Assembly: GCA_963763485.1 (NCBI GenBank)
Contig: CAVXOW010000007.1
Coordinates: 248,001-312,000, forward strand
DNA from: CAWCKS01 sp963763485
GTDB taxonomy: Bacteria > Pseudomonadota > Alphaproteobacteria > Rhizobiales > Xanthobacteraceae
Direction of reading: 5' to 3'
Length of the DNA stretch: 64,000 nucleotides
Both the position numbers and the translations under genes were made by a program. How positions within the stretch are numbered: position 1 is the stretch's first letter; each line of letters opens with the position of its first letter. Of the stretch, positions 1 through 8,137 are shown in pieces. The notes under the pieces are model-generated. The model made no database searches, had not been told where the DNA came from, and saw only the letters and a list, made by a program, of their open reading frames with translations.

Positions 1-2
1 TC

Positions 3-467
3 GCCGATCAGCTTGAGCGGACCGATGCCCTCGTTGTCGTCGGTGACGGCTTGGCGGCAGACGATATTTCCTCCGCCGCGGCGCGCCGCAGCGGCACCGT
101 GTTGCGCGCGCGCCTGGTCGCGGATCCGGCTGACGTCACCGTCCTAAAGGGCAAGTCCGTGCTGGCGTTCGCCGGTATCGGCGATCCGGAAAAGTTCTTT
201 GCGACGTTGCGCGGCTGCGGCATCGAGATTGCGGCAACGAAAAGCTTTGCCGATCATCACGCCTATAGCCAGACTGAGCTGACGGCGCTGCAAGCGGAGG
301 CCCTCCGGCATGGGGCAACGCTGGTCACGACGGCCAAGGATTTGGCGCGGCTTGGTGCAGCGGGAGCAGGCATCAGCGCGCTCAAGGTGGCGTTGGTGTT
401 CGAGGATCAAGCGGCGCTGCGGCAGCTTGTTGCGCGCGCCATTGCCACCGTACCGTCCAAGACCTGA
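3..467 (+). CDS. lpxK: Tetraacyldisaccharide 4'-kinase, C-terminal part
   Basis: This is the 3' end of lpxK; the gene begins before the window, and the frame is open from base 3. LpxK phosphorylates the 4' position of the lipid A disaccharide at the inner membrane, the step before Kdo addition. About 154 residues are present. The recognisable signature is FAGIGDPEKFF, followed by the SFADHHAYSQTEL stretch typical of LpxK C-terminal halves. The stop is TGA at 465-467. The convergent DUF2093 gene begins 3 bases later, an arrangement common in this bacterial group. No truncation is apparent apart from the window edge. Confidence 0.93.
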   Translation, partial: ADQLERTDALVVVGDGLAADDISSAAARRSGTVLRARLVADPADVTVLKGKSVLAFAGIGDPEKFFATLRGCGIEIAATKSFADHHAYSQTELTALQAEALRHGATLVTTAKDLARLGAAGAGISALKVALVFEDQAALRQLVARAIATVPSKT

Positions 468-470
468 ATC

Positions 471-704
471 TTACGGAGCGGCTGCGGTGTGCAGTGCGTC
501 GGGAAAATGCCGTTCGAGCACGGCTTCCGGCGTGGCGTAGGCTTCCTGGCGGTCGACACTCCAGTATTTCAGCTCTTCCAGCGGGATGCGCACGCCCGAG
601 ACGGCGCACCGTACATAGGCGCCAGGCGAGATCACGCGGAAGTCGCCGTCGAGGTATTGCACCTTGGCTTCACCGTCGCCGGCGGAACTGAACCTGTTCA
701 GCAC
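471..704 (-). CDS. DUF2093 domain protein
   Basis: A small protein of 77 residues when started at GTG 704; the frame stays open to 749. I prefer the GTG because GGAG-type sequence lies just upstream of it and the family usually begins close to the LNRF segment. The core, KVQYLDGDFRVISPG followed by YVRCAVSG and ELKYWSVDRQEAY, matches the DUF2093 family, whose function is unknown. It sits convergent to lpxK, 3 bases from its stop, which is a recurring neighbourhood in alphaproteobacteria. The two cysteine-poor halves and lack of signal peptide suggest a cytoplasmic protein. Confidence 0.85.
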   Translation of the reverse strand: MLNRFSSAGDGEAKVQYLDGDFRVISPGAYVRCAVSGVRIPLEELKYWSVDRQEAYATPEAVLERHFPDALHTAAAP

Positions 705-898
705 GTTAATCTCCGCTCCGTTCGGGCCGGCTCTGCGCCGAGTCCTCACGAACGCTCATCATATATACGAACAATCCCGAAAATAGCAGTGCATTGTGGT
801 GCAATCGCGATTTCTTGACGATCGGAAAGGTGAAGCCGTACCCATTCGTGATAGGTTGCGCCAGCCCTGTGTGCTCACAAACGCCCGGCAGGTCGCCG

Positions 899-1726
899 AT
901 GCGAACCTTCGCGCTGCTCTGTTCCGCCATGCTGATATTGGCCGCCGACGCATCGCAGGCGGCGCCGCAGCAGATCGACCTGCCGTCGGGCGAAGGGTCG
1001 ATCCACGCCTACCTGTTCAAGCCGGCGGAGGGTGGACCGTTTCCGGCCGTCATCGCCGCGCACGGCTGCAGTGGGCTGTCCGGGCGATCCGGCCCGGTGC
1101 AGATGCGCTATCAGAAGTGGGCCGAATTGCTCAACAAGGCCGGCTTTGCGGTGCTGTTTCCCGACAGTTACGGTTCGCGCAATCTCGGGCCGCAGTGCCG
1201 CGTCCGCGAACGTGCCGTGCACGCCTCGCGCGAGCGGGTCGCCGACATCACCGCTGCGCGGCACTGGCTTGGCGAACAACCCTGGGCGAAGCGGGATCGC
1301 ATCTCGTTGCTCGGCTGGTCGAACGGCGGCAACGGGCTGTTGTGGGCGGTGCGTCCGCAAATGGCGATCCGCGACGGCGCCCCGGACTTCCACACCGCGG
1401 TCGCGCTCTATCCGGATTGCAGGCGCAATTCGCGACTTGCCTGGAGCACGCGGGTGCCGACGCTGGTCTTGATCGGTTCGGCCGACGACTGGTCGTCGCC
1501 GCGCGAATGCCAGCAAATGATCGACGTCGCCAAGGGACGCAGCGCGCTCGCCCGCGTCATTGTCTATCCCGGCGCTTATCAGGACTTCGATCGCGAAAAT
1601 CTCGCGGTCGAGGAACGCACCGGCATGGCGATCTCGAAGGACGGTTCGGGCCGCGTCCATGTCGGCACCAACGAGGCCGCCCGCAAGGACGCGTTGAAGC
1701 GCGTGCCGGAGTGGTTTGAACAGTAG
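899..1726 (+). CDS. Dienelactone hydrolase family protein, secreted
   Basis: A 275-residue alpha/beta hydrolase of the dienelactone hydrolase type. The start is ATG 899; a longer frame opens at 794, but only the ATG 899 version begins with a signal peptide (hydrophobic residues about 5-21, cleavage near DASQA). The nucleophile elbow is GWSNGG with Ser141 in place of the Cys of classical dienelactone hydrolase. The acid is expected in the GSADDW segment. The usual YPGAYHDFD motif reads YPGAYQDFD here, so the expected catalytic His is Gln228. A later His in the HVGTNEAA segment might substitute. Substrate unknown. It stands alone between DUF2093 and a broken enolase-family gene. Confidence 0.8.
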   Translation: MRTFALLCSAMLILAADASQAAPQQIDLPSGEGSIHAYLFKPAEGGPFPAVIAAHGCSGLSGRSGPVQMRYQKWAELLNKAGFAVLFPDSYGSRNLGPQCRVRERAVHASRERVADITAARHWLGEQPWAKRDRISLLGWSNGGNGLLWAVRPQMAIRDGAPDFHTAVALYPDCRRNSRLAWSTRVPTLVLIGSADDWSSPRECQQMIDVAKGRSALARVIVYPGAYQDFDRENLAVEERTGMAISKDGSGRVHVGTNEAARKDALKRVPEWFEQ

Positions 1727-1804
1727 ACCTCCGCCTGCGATGTTACTTCGCTGTCGGGCGGGCTAGTTTGGCTCGGCGCGTTTCCTTATCCGCGGGGAGC
1801 AACA

Positions 1805-2958
1805 ATGAAGATCGACGACATCACCGTGACGCTGTTTGCCTGGGACGACATCCCGCCGACGCAATACGGCCGCCAGACGGGAACATTCTCCGGCCGCAGC
1901 GATCTCGGTCTCGTCACGATCAGGACCGATCAGGGGCTGGAAGGGCATGCGTTCCTCGGCGGCTCGAACCGGGCGGCAAGCGTCGACGCCGAGATCATCG
2001 TCAAGGTGTTCAAGCCGATGCTGCTCGGCGAGGACCCGCTCGATCGCGAACTGCATTTCCAGCGCATGTGGCAACGTGGCCGGCTGTTCGCGATCCGCTG
2101 CATCGGCGCCATCGATGTCGCGCTGTGGGACCTCGCCGGCAAGGCCGCCAACATGCCGCTGCACCAGCTGATGGGCAGCTACCGCAAGAGCCTGCCGGCC
2201 TACGCCTCGTCGGCCGTGCTGCCGTCGCGCGAGGCTTATGCCGAGGAAGCGGCGTCGTTTCGCGCGCGCGGCTGGACCGCCTACAAGGTGCACCCGCCAA
2301 CGCAGTGGGAGGAGGACATCAAGATTTGCGAAGCGGTGCGCAAGGCGGTCGGTGACGGTTACCGGTTGATGCTGGATTTCGACCTGGGCGTACCAATACC
2401 CGGAAGCGTTGCGGGTCGGCCAGGCAATCGAAGCGCTTGACTACTACTGGTACGAGGATCCGCTGTTCGAGGACGACCTGACCAATTATCTCAAGCTCAA
2501 ATCGAAGTTGTCGATCCCGATCATGGCGACCGAGTATTCGCCGGGCGGCTACACTGCGTTTGCGCCCTGGGTGCAGGCGCAGGCCACCGATTTCCTGCGG
2601 GGCGACGTCGCCGTGAAGGGAGGTTTGACCGGATGCTTCAAGGCGGCCCATCTCGCCGAGACCTTTCATTTGAATTTCGAGATTCATCACGGCGGCAATT
2701 CGTTGAACAACGTTGCCAACCTTCACCTCGCGATGGCGATCCGCAACTGTGAGTATTTTGAGGTATTGCTGCCGGATGGCGCGCAGAAATACGGGCTGAT
2801 CGAGGATATCGCGGTCGACCGCAACGGTCTCGTTCATGCGCCGATGGACCCGGGCCTCGGCGCCAAGATCGATTTCGACCTGATCGCGAAGAAGAAGATC
2901 GCGGTTCTGCAGCGCATGTCCCGGAAAGTGGGCACGGTTTTCCGACAAGGACATGCGC
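1805..2958 (+). pseudogene. Mandelate racemase/muconate lactonizing enzyme family protein, frameshifted
   Basis: An enolase-superfamily enzyme broken into two frames. Residues from ATG 1805 run through the N-terminal capping domain and the start of the barrel, including AYKVHPP with its likely catalytic Lys. The sense frame then shifts at about 2384: the continuation WAYQYPEALRVGQ is one base out, as if one C were inserted in GACCTGG. The second part has the expected YEDPLFEDD and ATEYSPGG metal and acid motifs and IHHGGNS. The homologous part ends near 2920 without a stop; the frame runs through a palindromic repeat and on to 3155, inside xseA on the other strand. It may be a real pseudogene or an indel error. 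Confidence 0.72.
2912..2958. repeat. Intergenic palindromic repeat, family A (short form)
   Basis: The ends are a perfect 10-base inverted repeat, GCGCATGTCC and GGACATGCGC, with CCGGAAA and TTTTCCG inside. Longer relatives lie at 58001-58068 and 59965-60036. This copy covers the expected 3' end of the broken enolase-family gene and stops 3 bases before the xseA stop codon. Confidence 0.75.
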
Positions 2959-2961
2959 AAA

Positions 2962-4560
2962 TCAGAACAGATTGCCCTGGTCCGGCGACACTTTCAGCCG
3001 ACGCGACACGCTTCTCAATCGAGGCCGCGACGTCGGCGTGCCTTGCGCGGTGGCGCCGACCGTGCCGTCGGCGAACTCGATGGTCAATGCCGAGCCGGCC
3101 TTCACGTCGGACGCCGAGTGCAGCGGGTGGCTGTCATCGCCGCGCACCAGCGTGAAGCCGCGCTCCAGCACCGCACGATAGGACAGCGCATCGAGCAGTT
3201 GCGCGAGCCGATCGACATCGACGGCGCGGGCCAGCGTGATGACACGCACTGCACGGGTGGCGCGGTCGGTTAAGCGCTGCACGCGCTCGCGGGCACTGGC
3301 GATGCGGTCGCGCTGCGCCGAGGCATTCGCGCGCATTGAAGCCGCAAGCCGTGTCTGCAACGCCGAGAAGCGGTCGCGCCGGTGTTGCATCTGTATCGAG
3401 GTACAGCGCGACGCGCGGCTGCCGAGATGCTCGACGCGCTCCTTGGCGCGCTCGATCTGCGTCGAGAGCGTGCGCAAGGTGAGGCCGGCGCTGGCATTGG
3501 CAAAGCGCCGGTGGTGTGCGTGGGCGTTGGTCTTCAGCGCCCGCGGCAGTGCGCTGCCGGCGTAGTCGAGCCGCTGACGCGGGATCGCGAGCAGGTCGAC
3601 CGCATTCGGCAAGGCGCGGACCGCGGCACGCAGTTCGTTGCGTCTGACCTCCTGTGCGCGCTGCCAGCAGGTGACGACCCGGCTGCCGAGGCTCGCAACC
3701 TCGCTGATGAGCTCCGCGCGCACGGGAACCGCCATCTCCGCTGCCGCCGTCGGCGTCGGTGCTCTGCGGTCGGAGGCGAAATCGATCAGCGTGATGTCGG
3801 TCTCGTGGCCGACCGCAGAAATCAGCGGGATCGCGCTTGCCGCGGCTGCGCGTACCACGATCTCTTCATTGAACGACCAGAGGTCTTCGAGCGAGCCGCC
3901 GCCGCGCGCGACGATCAACAGATCCGGCCGCCGCATCGCGCCCTGCTCGGGCAGCGCATTGAAGCCGTTGATCGCAGCGGCAACTTGCTCGGCCGAGCCT
4001 TCGCCCTGCACCTTGACCGGCCACACCAGCACGCGGCGCGGGAAGCGATCGGCGAGCCGATGCAGGATGTCGCGGATCACCGCTCCCGTCGGCGAGGTGA
4101 CGACGCCGATCACTTCCGGCAGCCACGGCAGTGGTTTCTTGCGCGCCTCGTCGAACAGGCCCTCGGCGGCGAGCTTCTTCTTGCGCTCCTCCAGCAGCGC
4201 CATCAGCGCGCCGACGCCGGCCGGCTCCATCGCATCGATGACGATCTGGTACTTCGACGATCCGGGGAACGTCGTCAGTTTCCCGGTGGCGATGACCTCG
4301 AGGCCTTCCTGCGGCTTGAAGCGCATGCGCGCGAACGTGGTGCGCCAGATCACCGCCTCGATCTTCGCCGACTGATCCTTCAGCGCGAAGTAGCAGTGGC
4401 CCGAGGAGTGCGGGCCGCGAAATCCGGAAATCTCGCCACGGACGCGGACATGGCCGAAATTCTCCTCGACCGTGCGTTTCAGCGCGGCCGACAGCTCGGA
4501 GACGGTGAACTCCGGTGCGTTGGGTGACCACCGGTGCGGGCTAACTTGCGGATCGGTCAT
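2962..4560 (-). CDS. xseA: Exodeoxyribonuclease VII large subunit
   Basis: A 532-residue XseA, the catalytic large subunit that together with XseB degrades single-stranded DNA into acid-soluble oligonucleotides. The N-terminal OB-fold (about residues 15-110) contains FTVSELSAALKRTVE and GEISGFRGP. The catalytic core follows with GVVTSPTGAVIRDI, ARGGGSLEDLWSFN and AVGHETDITLIDF, all diagnostic for the family. The C-terminal third is Arg- and Ala-rich and probably coiled coil. Length is slightly above E. coli XseA because of a basic C-terminal tail that ends in GNLF. Its 3' end faces the broken enolase gene. Confidence 0.95.
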   Translation of the reverse strand: MTDPQVSPHRWSPNAPEFTVSELSAALKRTVEENFGHVRVRGEISGFRGPHSSGHCYFALKDQSAKIEAVIWRTTFARMRFKPQEGLEVIATGKLTTFPGSSKYQIVIDAMEPAGVGALMALLEERKKKLAAEGLFDEARKKPLPWLPEVIGVVTSPTGAVIRDILHRLADRFPRRVLVWPVKVQGEGSAEQVAAAINGFNALPEQGAMRRPDLLIVARGGGSLEDLWSFNEEIVVRAAAASAIPLISAVGHETDITLIDFASDRRAPTPTAAAEMAVPVRAELISEVASLGSRVVTCWQRAQEVRRNELRAAVRALPNAVDLLAIPRQRLDYAGSALPRALKTNAHAHHRRFANASAGLTLRTLSTQIERAKERVEHLGSRASRCTSIQMQHRRDRFSALQTRLAASMRANASAQRDRIASARERVQRLTDRATRAVRVITLARAVDVDRLAQLLDALSYRAVLERGFTLVRGDDSHPLHSASDVKAGSALTIEFADGTVGATAQGTPTSRPRLRSVSRRLKVSPDQGNLF

Positions 4561-4628
4561 TCGAATCGGCGATTTTTGTGCAGGTTTTTAACCTAGGCCT
4601 TCGCGGACCAAAGCGCGAATCTTTCGTC

Positions 4629-4682
4629 TTGACGCTCAGATTACTCTGGCATATAGAGTTTATATACTCTGTACACCAGAGT
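4629..4682 (+). promoter_or_regulatory. Promoter overlapped by a 40-bp dyad operator
   Basis: TTGACG at 4629-4634 and TATAGA at 4652-4657 are separated by 17 bases, a good sigma-70-type promoter. Laid over it is a 40-bp dyad from 4643 to 4682 with one centre at 4662/4663. The outer arms are ACTCTGG and CCAGAGT (7 of 7 paired) and the inner arms AGAGT and ACTCT (5 of 5 paired). By hand, 16 of 20 positions pair. It lies 32 bases upstream of the hydrolase start at 4715. The likely binder is the winged-helix regulator encoded at 6802-7107 in the same gene set; that link is inference. Confidence 0.65.
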
Positions 4683-4714
4683 TCTCTAAGGATAAGCCAA
4701 CGAAGGGTTTTGCC

Positions 4715-5749
4715 ATGACCACACTAGCTTTACCGGCCTCGAACCGGACCTCGCTCGCCTCCCTGTGGCGCTGGATCGGGATCACCGCTGTCACCGCGCT
4801 GGCACTGGTCGGCCTCATCGTGCTGGCGCTGGCTGCGATGATCGCCGCGCCACTGACGCCGCCGGCGCCGCTCGAATCGATCTCCAATACCGCCCGCGCC
4901 GTCGACCGCTCCGACATGCCGCAGCTCAAGCGTTTCTCGGCGCGCGACGGCACCGTACTGGCCTATCGCGAATATCCGGCGACCAGTGTGACGAGCGACC
5001 GCATCGCGATCCTGATCCATGGCTCGAGCGGCTCGAGCTCATCGGTCCATGCGCTCGCCAAGGCGCTCGCGGCGCACGGGGTCACGACCTACGCGCCCGA
5101 TATCCGCGGCCACGGCGCTTCGGGCACCCGCGGCGACATTGGCTATATCGGCCAGCTCGAGGACGACCTGGAAGACCTCGCCGCGGAAATCCACAAAGCC
5201 CATCCGAATGCGCCGCTGGTCTTGATTGGCCACTCCTCTGGCGGCGGCTTCGCGCTGCGCGTTGCGGCATCGCCAATCCAGTCGCTGTTCTCGCGCACGA
5301 TTCTGCTCGCGCCCTATCTCGGCTATGACGCGAGCACCAACCGGCCGAACTCCGGCGGCTGGGCCAATGCCGACATCCCGCGCATTGTCGCGCTGCACAT
5401 GCTGCGCAAAATCGGCGTGCGCTGCTGCGAAGGACTGCCTGCGGTTGCCCTCGCGGTGCCGGCACACTCCGAGAAGATCCAGACCGGGGTCTACTCCTAC
5501 CGGCTCATCAGCAATTTCGGCGTCAAGGGCAACTATCGCGACGACCTCGCCGCGGCCAAGGGGCCGATCACCATTATCTCCGGCGCCGCCGACGAATTGA
5601 TGATCGCGTCGAACTATGGCGCCGCCGTTGCCGACTTTCCTTCAGTCGACGTCAAGCTGCTCGACGGCGTCAATCACATGGGCGTTGTCAGCGATGCCGC
5701 GACTTCCGCCGCAATTGCCGACGACATCGCGACGCGCGGGAGGCCGTGA
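4715..5749 (+). CDS. Membrane-anchored alpha/beta hydrolase (lysophospholipase-like)
   Basis: A 344-residue hydrolase with one N-terminal membrane helix (about residues 20-46) that probably holds the catalytic domain outside the inner membrane. The fold shows an oxyanion region ILIHGSSGSS, the strand-loop YAPDIRGHGASG, and a nucleophile elbow GHSSGGG with Ser174. The acid is likely Asp in SGAADELM and the base His in GVNHMGV, so the triad is complete. The closest general family is serine aminopeptidase S33/monoacylglycerol lipase-like. It is the first gene of an apparent operon reaching 8115 and follows the promoter/dyad at 4629-4682. The stop overlaps the next start. Substrate unknown. Confidence 0.8.
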   Translation: MTTLALPASNRTSLASLWRWIGITAVTALALVGLIVLALAAMIAAPLTPPAPLESISNTARAVDRSDMPQLKRFSARDGTVLAYREYPATSVTSDRIAILIHGSSGSSSSVHALAKALAAHGVTTYAPDIRGHGASGTRGDIGYIGQLEDDLEDLAAEIHKAHPNAPLVLIGHSSGGGFALRVAASPIQSLFSRTILLAPYLGYDASTNRPNSGGWANADIPRIVALHMLRKIGVRCCEGLPAVALAVPAHSEKIQTGVYSYRLISNFGVKGNYRDDLAAAKGPITIISGAADELMIASNYGAAVADFPSVDVKLLDGVNHMGVVSDAATSAAIADDIATRGRP

Positions 5750-6237
5750 TGAATCATCTGACCACCATGGGCTGGTTTCATCTGGCTTTCGCCGCCTTCG
5801 GCCTGGTCGCTGGCGCGGTGCAATTCACGCGCCGCAAGGGCGATAGCGTCCATCGCGCGCTGGGCTATGCCTATGTCTACGGCATGATCGTCAGCAACGC
5901 GACCGCGCTGATGCTCTACCGCTTCACCGGCTCCTTCAACGTCTTCCACGCCGGTGCGATCGTGAATTTCGTCTGTATCATTGCGGCGATGATTCCCGTG
6001 TTGCGCACGCCGCGCGCGCCGGACTGGATGGCACAGCACTATCGCTGGATGTCCGCTTCCTATATCGGGCTCGCGGCGGCAGCCGCGACGAAGTTTTCCG
6101 TGCGCGTGCTGCCGCTTGGCAGTCGGGGCGCGGTATGGATCGTGGCCGGTGTTGCAGTGCTTGTTGTCAGCGTGATTGGCTCGGTCCTGATCCGGCGCAA
6201 CCAACCGGTCCAAGGCACCGAGAAGGTGACGACGTGA
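5749..6237 (+). CDS. DUF2306-type membrane protein
   Basis: A 162-residue integral membrane protein with four predicted helices. I chose ATG 5749, whose first base is the last base of the upstream TGA; a GTG at 5746 is also in frame. Conserved-looking features are FHLAFAAFGLVAG, HRALGYAYVYGM, FHAGAIVNF and QHYRWM, which fit the DUF2306 pattern of spaced histidines in membrane helices. In that family such residues are suspected of binding a metal or heme, but the function is not established. Translational coupling to the hydrolase suggests the two act together. It is followed after 4 bases by another membrane protein. Confidence 0.72.
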   Translation: MNHLTTMGWFHLAFAAFGLVAGAVQFTRRKGDSVHRALGYAYVYGMIVSNATALMLYRFTGSFNVFHAGAIVNFVCIIAAMIPVLRTPRAPDWMAQHYRWMSASYIGLAAAAATKFSVRVLPLGSRGAVWIVAGVAVLVVSVIGSVLIRRNQPVQGTEKVTT

Positions 6238-6241
6238 GGGC

Positions 6242-6799
6242 ATGCAAATGATCGATCGCAAGGAAGCCGCCGCGGCGCTCAGCGATATCGAAGACATCGC
6301 GCAGCGCGTCCGGCAGTCGCGCATCTACGAGGTGTCGAGCTGGATCATGATGCTGTGGGGCGTGCTGACCTTCGGCGGCTATCTCGCGCAATATCGATGG
6401 CCGCATTACGCCGGCCTGACCTGGATCGGCATCGACCTCGTCGGCGTTGCCGGCTCGTTTGCGATCGCGTTTCTGCAACAGCCGCTCGGCCTGGCGCAAA
6501 AGGCGCGCGGCTGGCGGGTCGGTGTCGCGGTCGTGATGCTGGTGGCGTTCGGCGTGTTCTGGAGCATCAACGGGCATTTCAATGGGCGGCAGATGAGCGC
6601 GTTCTGGCCGACCTACTACATGCTCGGCTATGCGATCGCAGGTCTCTGGCTGGGGTCAGCCTTCCTGGTAATCGGCCTGTCTATCACTGCCCTGACCCTG
6701 ATCGGCTATTTCCTTGTCGGTTCGTGGTTCGATATCTGGATGGCGTTCGTCAACGGCGGCGGGCTGTTGTTGGCCGGCGCCTGGATGCGGCGGGAGTGA
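6242..6799 (+). CDS. Hypothetical membrane protein
   Basis: A 185-residue protein whose first 30 residues are charged and cytoplasmic-looking (RKEAAAALSDIEDIAQRV). About five hydrophobic helices follow between residues 30 and 180. An alternative ATG lies at 6248. I do not recognise a named family. The position between a DUF2306-type gene and a small DNA-binding protein, with gaps of 4 and 2 bases, makes cotranscription very likely. The charged leader could contact the regulator encoded next, but nothing in the sequence proves it. Confidence 0.7.
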   Translation: MQMIDRKEAAAALSDIEDIAQRVRQSRIYEVSSWIMMLWGVLTFGGYLAQYRWPHYAGLTWIGIDLVGVAGSFAIAFLQQPLGLAQKARGWRVGVAVVMLVAFGVFWSINGHFNGRQMSAFWPTYYMLGYAIAGLWLGSAFLVIGLSITALTLIGYFLVGSWFDIWMAFVNGGGLLLAGAWMRRE

Positions 6800-6801
6800 T
6801 C

Positions 6802-7107
6802 ATGCCGCAATTCGACGAGATCATTCACCAGCCGCTGCGGCTCCGCATCATGTCGGCGCTGAACGCACTTGCATCGAAGCAGGGCATGGAATTTTCGCGG
6901 CTGAAGAAGCTGACCGGCGCCACGGACGGCAATCTCGGCGCCCATATCGAGACGCTGGCCAAGGCCGGTTACGTCACCGTCGACAAGGCCTTCGTGGCAA
7001 AGCGGCCGCAGACCACGGTGACGGCGACACCGGCCGGGCGCTCGGCATTCGCCGAGCATGTGCTGTCGCTGCAGCAGATCATCGACACGCCGCCGCAAGG
7101 ACAGTGA
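6802..7107 (+). CDS. Winged-helix transcriptional regulator
   Basis: A 101-residue single-domain DNA-binding protein. The sequence IIHQPLRLRIMSAL is the start of a winged helix of the ArsR/MarR-like type (HTH_34 kind), followed by a recognition-helix region LKKLTGATDGNLGAHIETL and a wing rich in Thr (RPQTTVTATPAGR). No cysteines or sensor domain are visible, so the signal, if any, must be bound by the small domain itself or come from a partner. It is the fourth gene of the operon and follows the membrane protein by 2 bases. It is the natural candidate for binding the dyad at 4643-4682. Confidence 0.82.
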   Translation: MPQFDEIIHQPLRLRIMSALNALASKQGMEFSRLKKLTGATDGNLGAHIETLAKAGYVTVDKAFVAKRPQTTVTATPAGRSAFAEHVLSLQQIIDTPPQGQ

Positions 7108-7110
7108 GCC

Positions 7111-8115
7111 ATGAAAGCGTCAAACAGGCTGATTGCATCGATCCTTATGCTTACGACGCTTGTCATCGGCAGCACCGCGAGTGCCGGCGAATGGAATGTC
7201 GGGCTGAAACGCCTGACGTTGCGCGACCCGGTCGGTGGCGGCGCAATGACCGGTTTTGTGACGTACCCGACAGCTGCAGCACCCAAGTCGCTGACCATCG
7301 GCCGTTCCAATACGACGGCCGCGGAAAACGCCGCGCCGGCGCCGGGCCGTCTTCCGCTCCTGATTTTCTCGCATGGCATGGGCAGCCTGCCTGAAATGTA
7401 TCTCTGGCTGTTCGAGGGCCTGAGTACGCGAGGTTTCGTCGTCGCCGGCGTGGCGCACCCCAAAGACAACTACAACGACAAGTCGGGAAGCTTTGGCGAT
7501 GCGGAACTGGTCGAGCGCACACGGCATGTCACAGCCTTGATCGATGGCGTCGCGAGCGATGCAGTTCTTTCATCGAGCATCGATCAATCGAAGATCGGCA
7601 TCGTCGGCCATTCCGCCGGTGGGTACACCGCATTGTTGTCGGCCGGCGGTCGTCCGGATTTCACGCAATTTGTGGGCGGCCGGTGCCGGCGGGCTCCGGC
7701 GCAACCTCCCGACTGGCCACGCTTCACGCACGATCCGGCCGCCTTGCCCGCGGCCGATTCCCGTATTCGCGCCGCGGCGGCCATGGCGCCGGGGTTCGGC
7801 TGCCTGTTCGACAAGGACAGCATTAGCGCGATTCATATCCCGGTCCGCTTCTATCAAGCCGATGACGACGACGTTCTGCAATCTGGCTTCAATGCCACCT
7901 CGTTCGCCGCGCTGTTCACACCGCACGCCGAGGTGGTTCGCATCGCGAATGCCGGACACTTCGTCTTCATCGACACCTGTTCGTTCATCATGAGCCTTTT
8001 CGCGCGCGAAATCTGTCGTGATCCGTCCGGCACGGACCGTGACGCCGTGCATCAACGCCTGATCGATGATATCGCGGGGTTCTTCACACAGGCTCTGAAT
8101 GGCGATGGGCACTGA
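7111..8115 (+). CDS. Secreted alpha/beta hydrolase (dienelactone hydrolase/lipase-like)
   Basis: A 334-residue hydrolase with a clear signal peptide (residues 1-25, cleavage after TASA). The oxyanion segment is LLIFSHGMGS and the nucleophile elbow is GHSAGG with Ser168. The acid is probably in YQADDDDVL and the base in NAGHFVFID, so the triad is complete. It resembles the COG4188 predicted dienelactone hydrolases and PAF-acetylhydrolase-like enzymes. Two cysteines near the GFGCLF and IDTCSF segments may form a disulfide in the periplasm. It follows the regulator by 3 bases and is probably the fifth gene of the operon. Confidence 0.78.
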   Translation: MKASNRLIASILMLTTLVIGSTASAGEWNVGLKRLTLRDPVGGGAMTGFVTYPTAAAPKSLTIGRSNTTAAENAAPAPGRLPLLIFSHGMGSLPEMYLWLFEGLSTRGFVVAGVAHPKDNYNDKSGSFGDAELVERTRHVTALIDGVASDAVLSSSIDQSKIGIVGHSAGGYTALLSAGGRPDFTQFVGGRCRRAPAQPPDWPRFTHDPAALPAADSRIRAAAAMAPGFGCLFDKDSISAIHIPVRFYQADDDDVLQSGFNATSFAALFTPHAEVVRIANAGHFVFIDTCSFIMSLFAREICRDPSGTDRDAVHQRLIDDIAGFFTQALNGDGH

Positions 8116-8137
8116 CAAAGGCGACTGAGGAAATCGA

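Noticed and set aside
3382..4527. A 381-codon open frame on the plus strand
   Set aside because: It is antisense to xseA, whose motifs are certain. The translation is Arg/His/Asp-rich with no domain, as expected for a shadow frame in high-G+C DNA.
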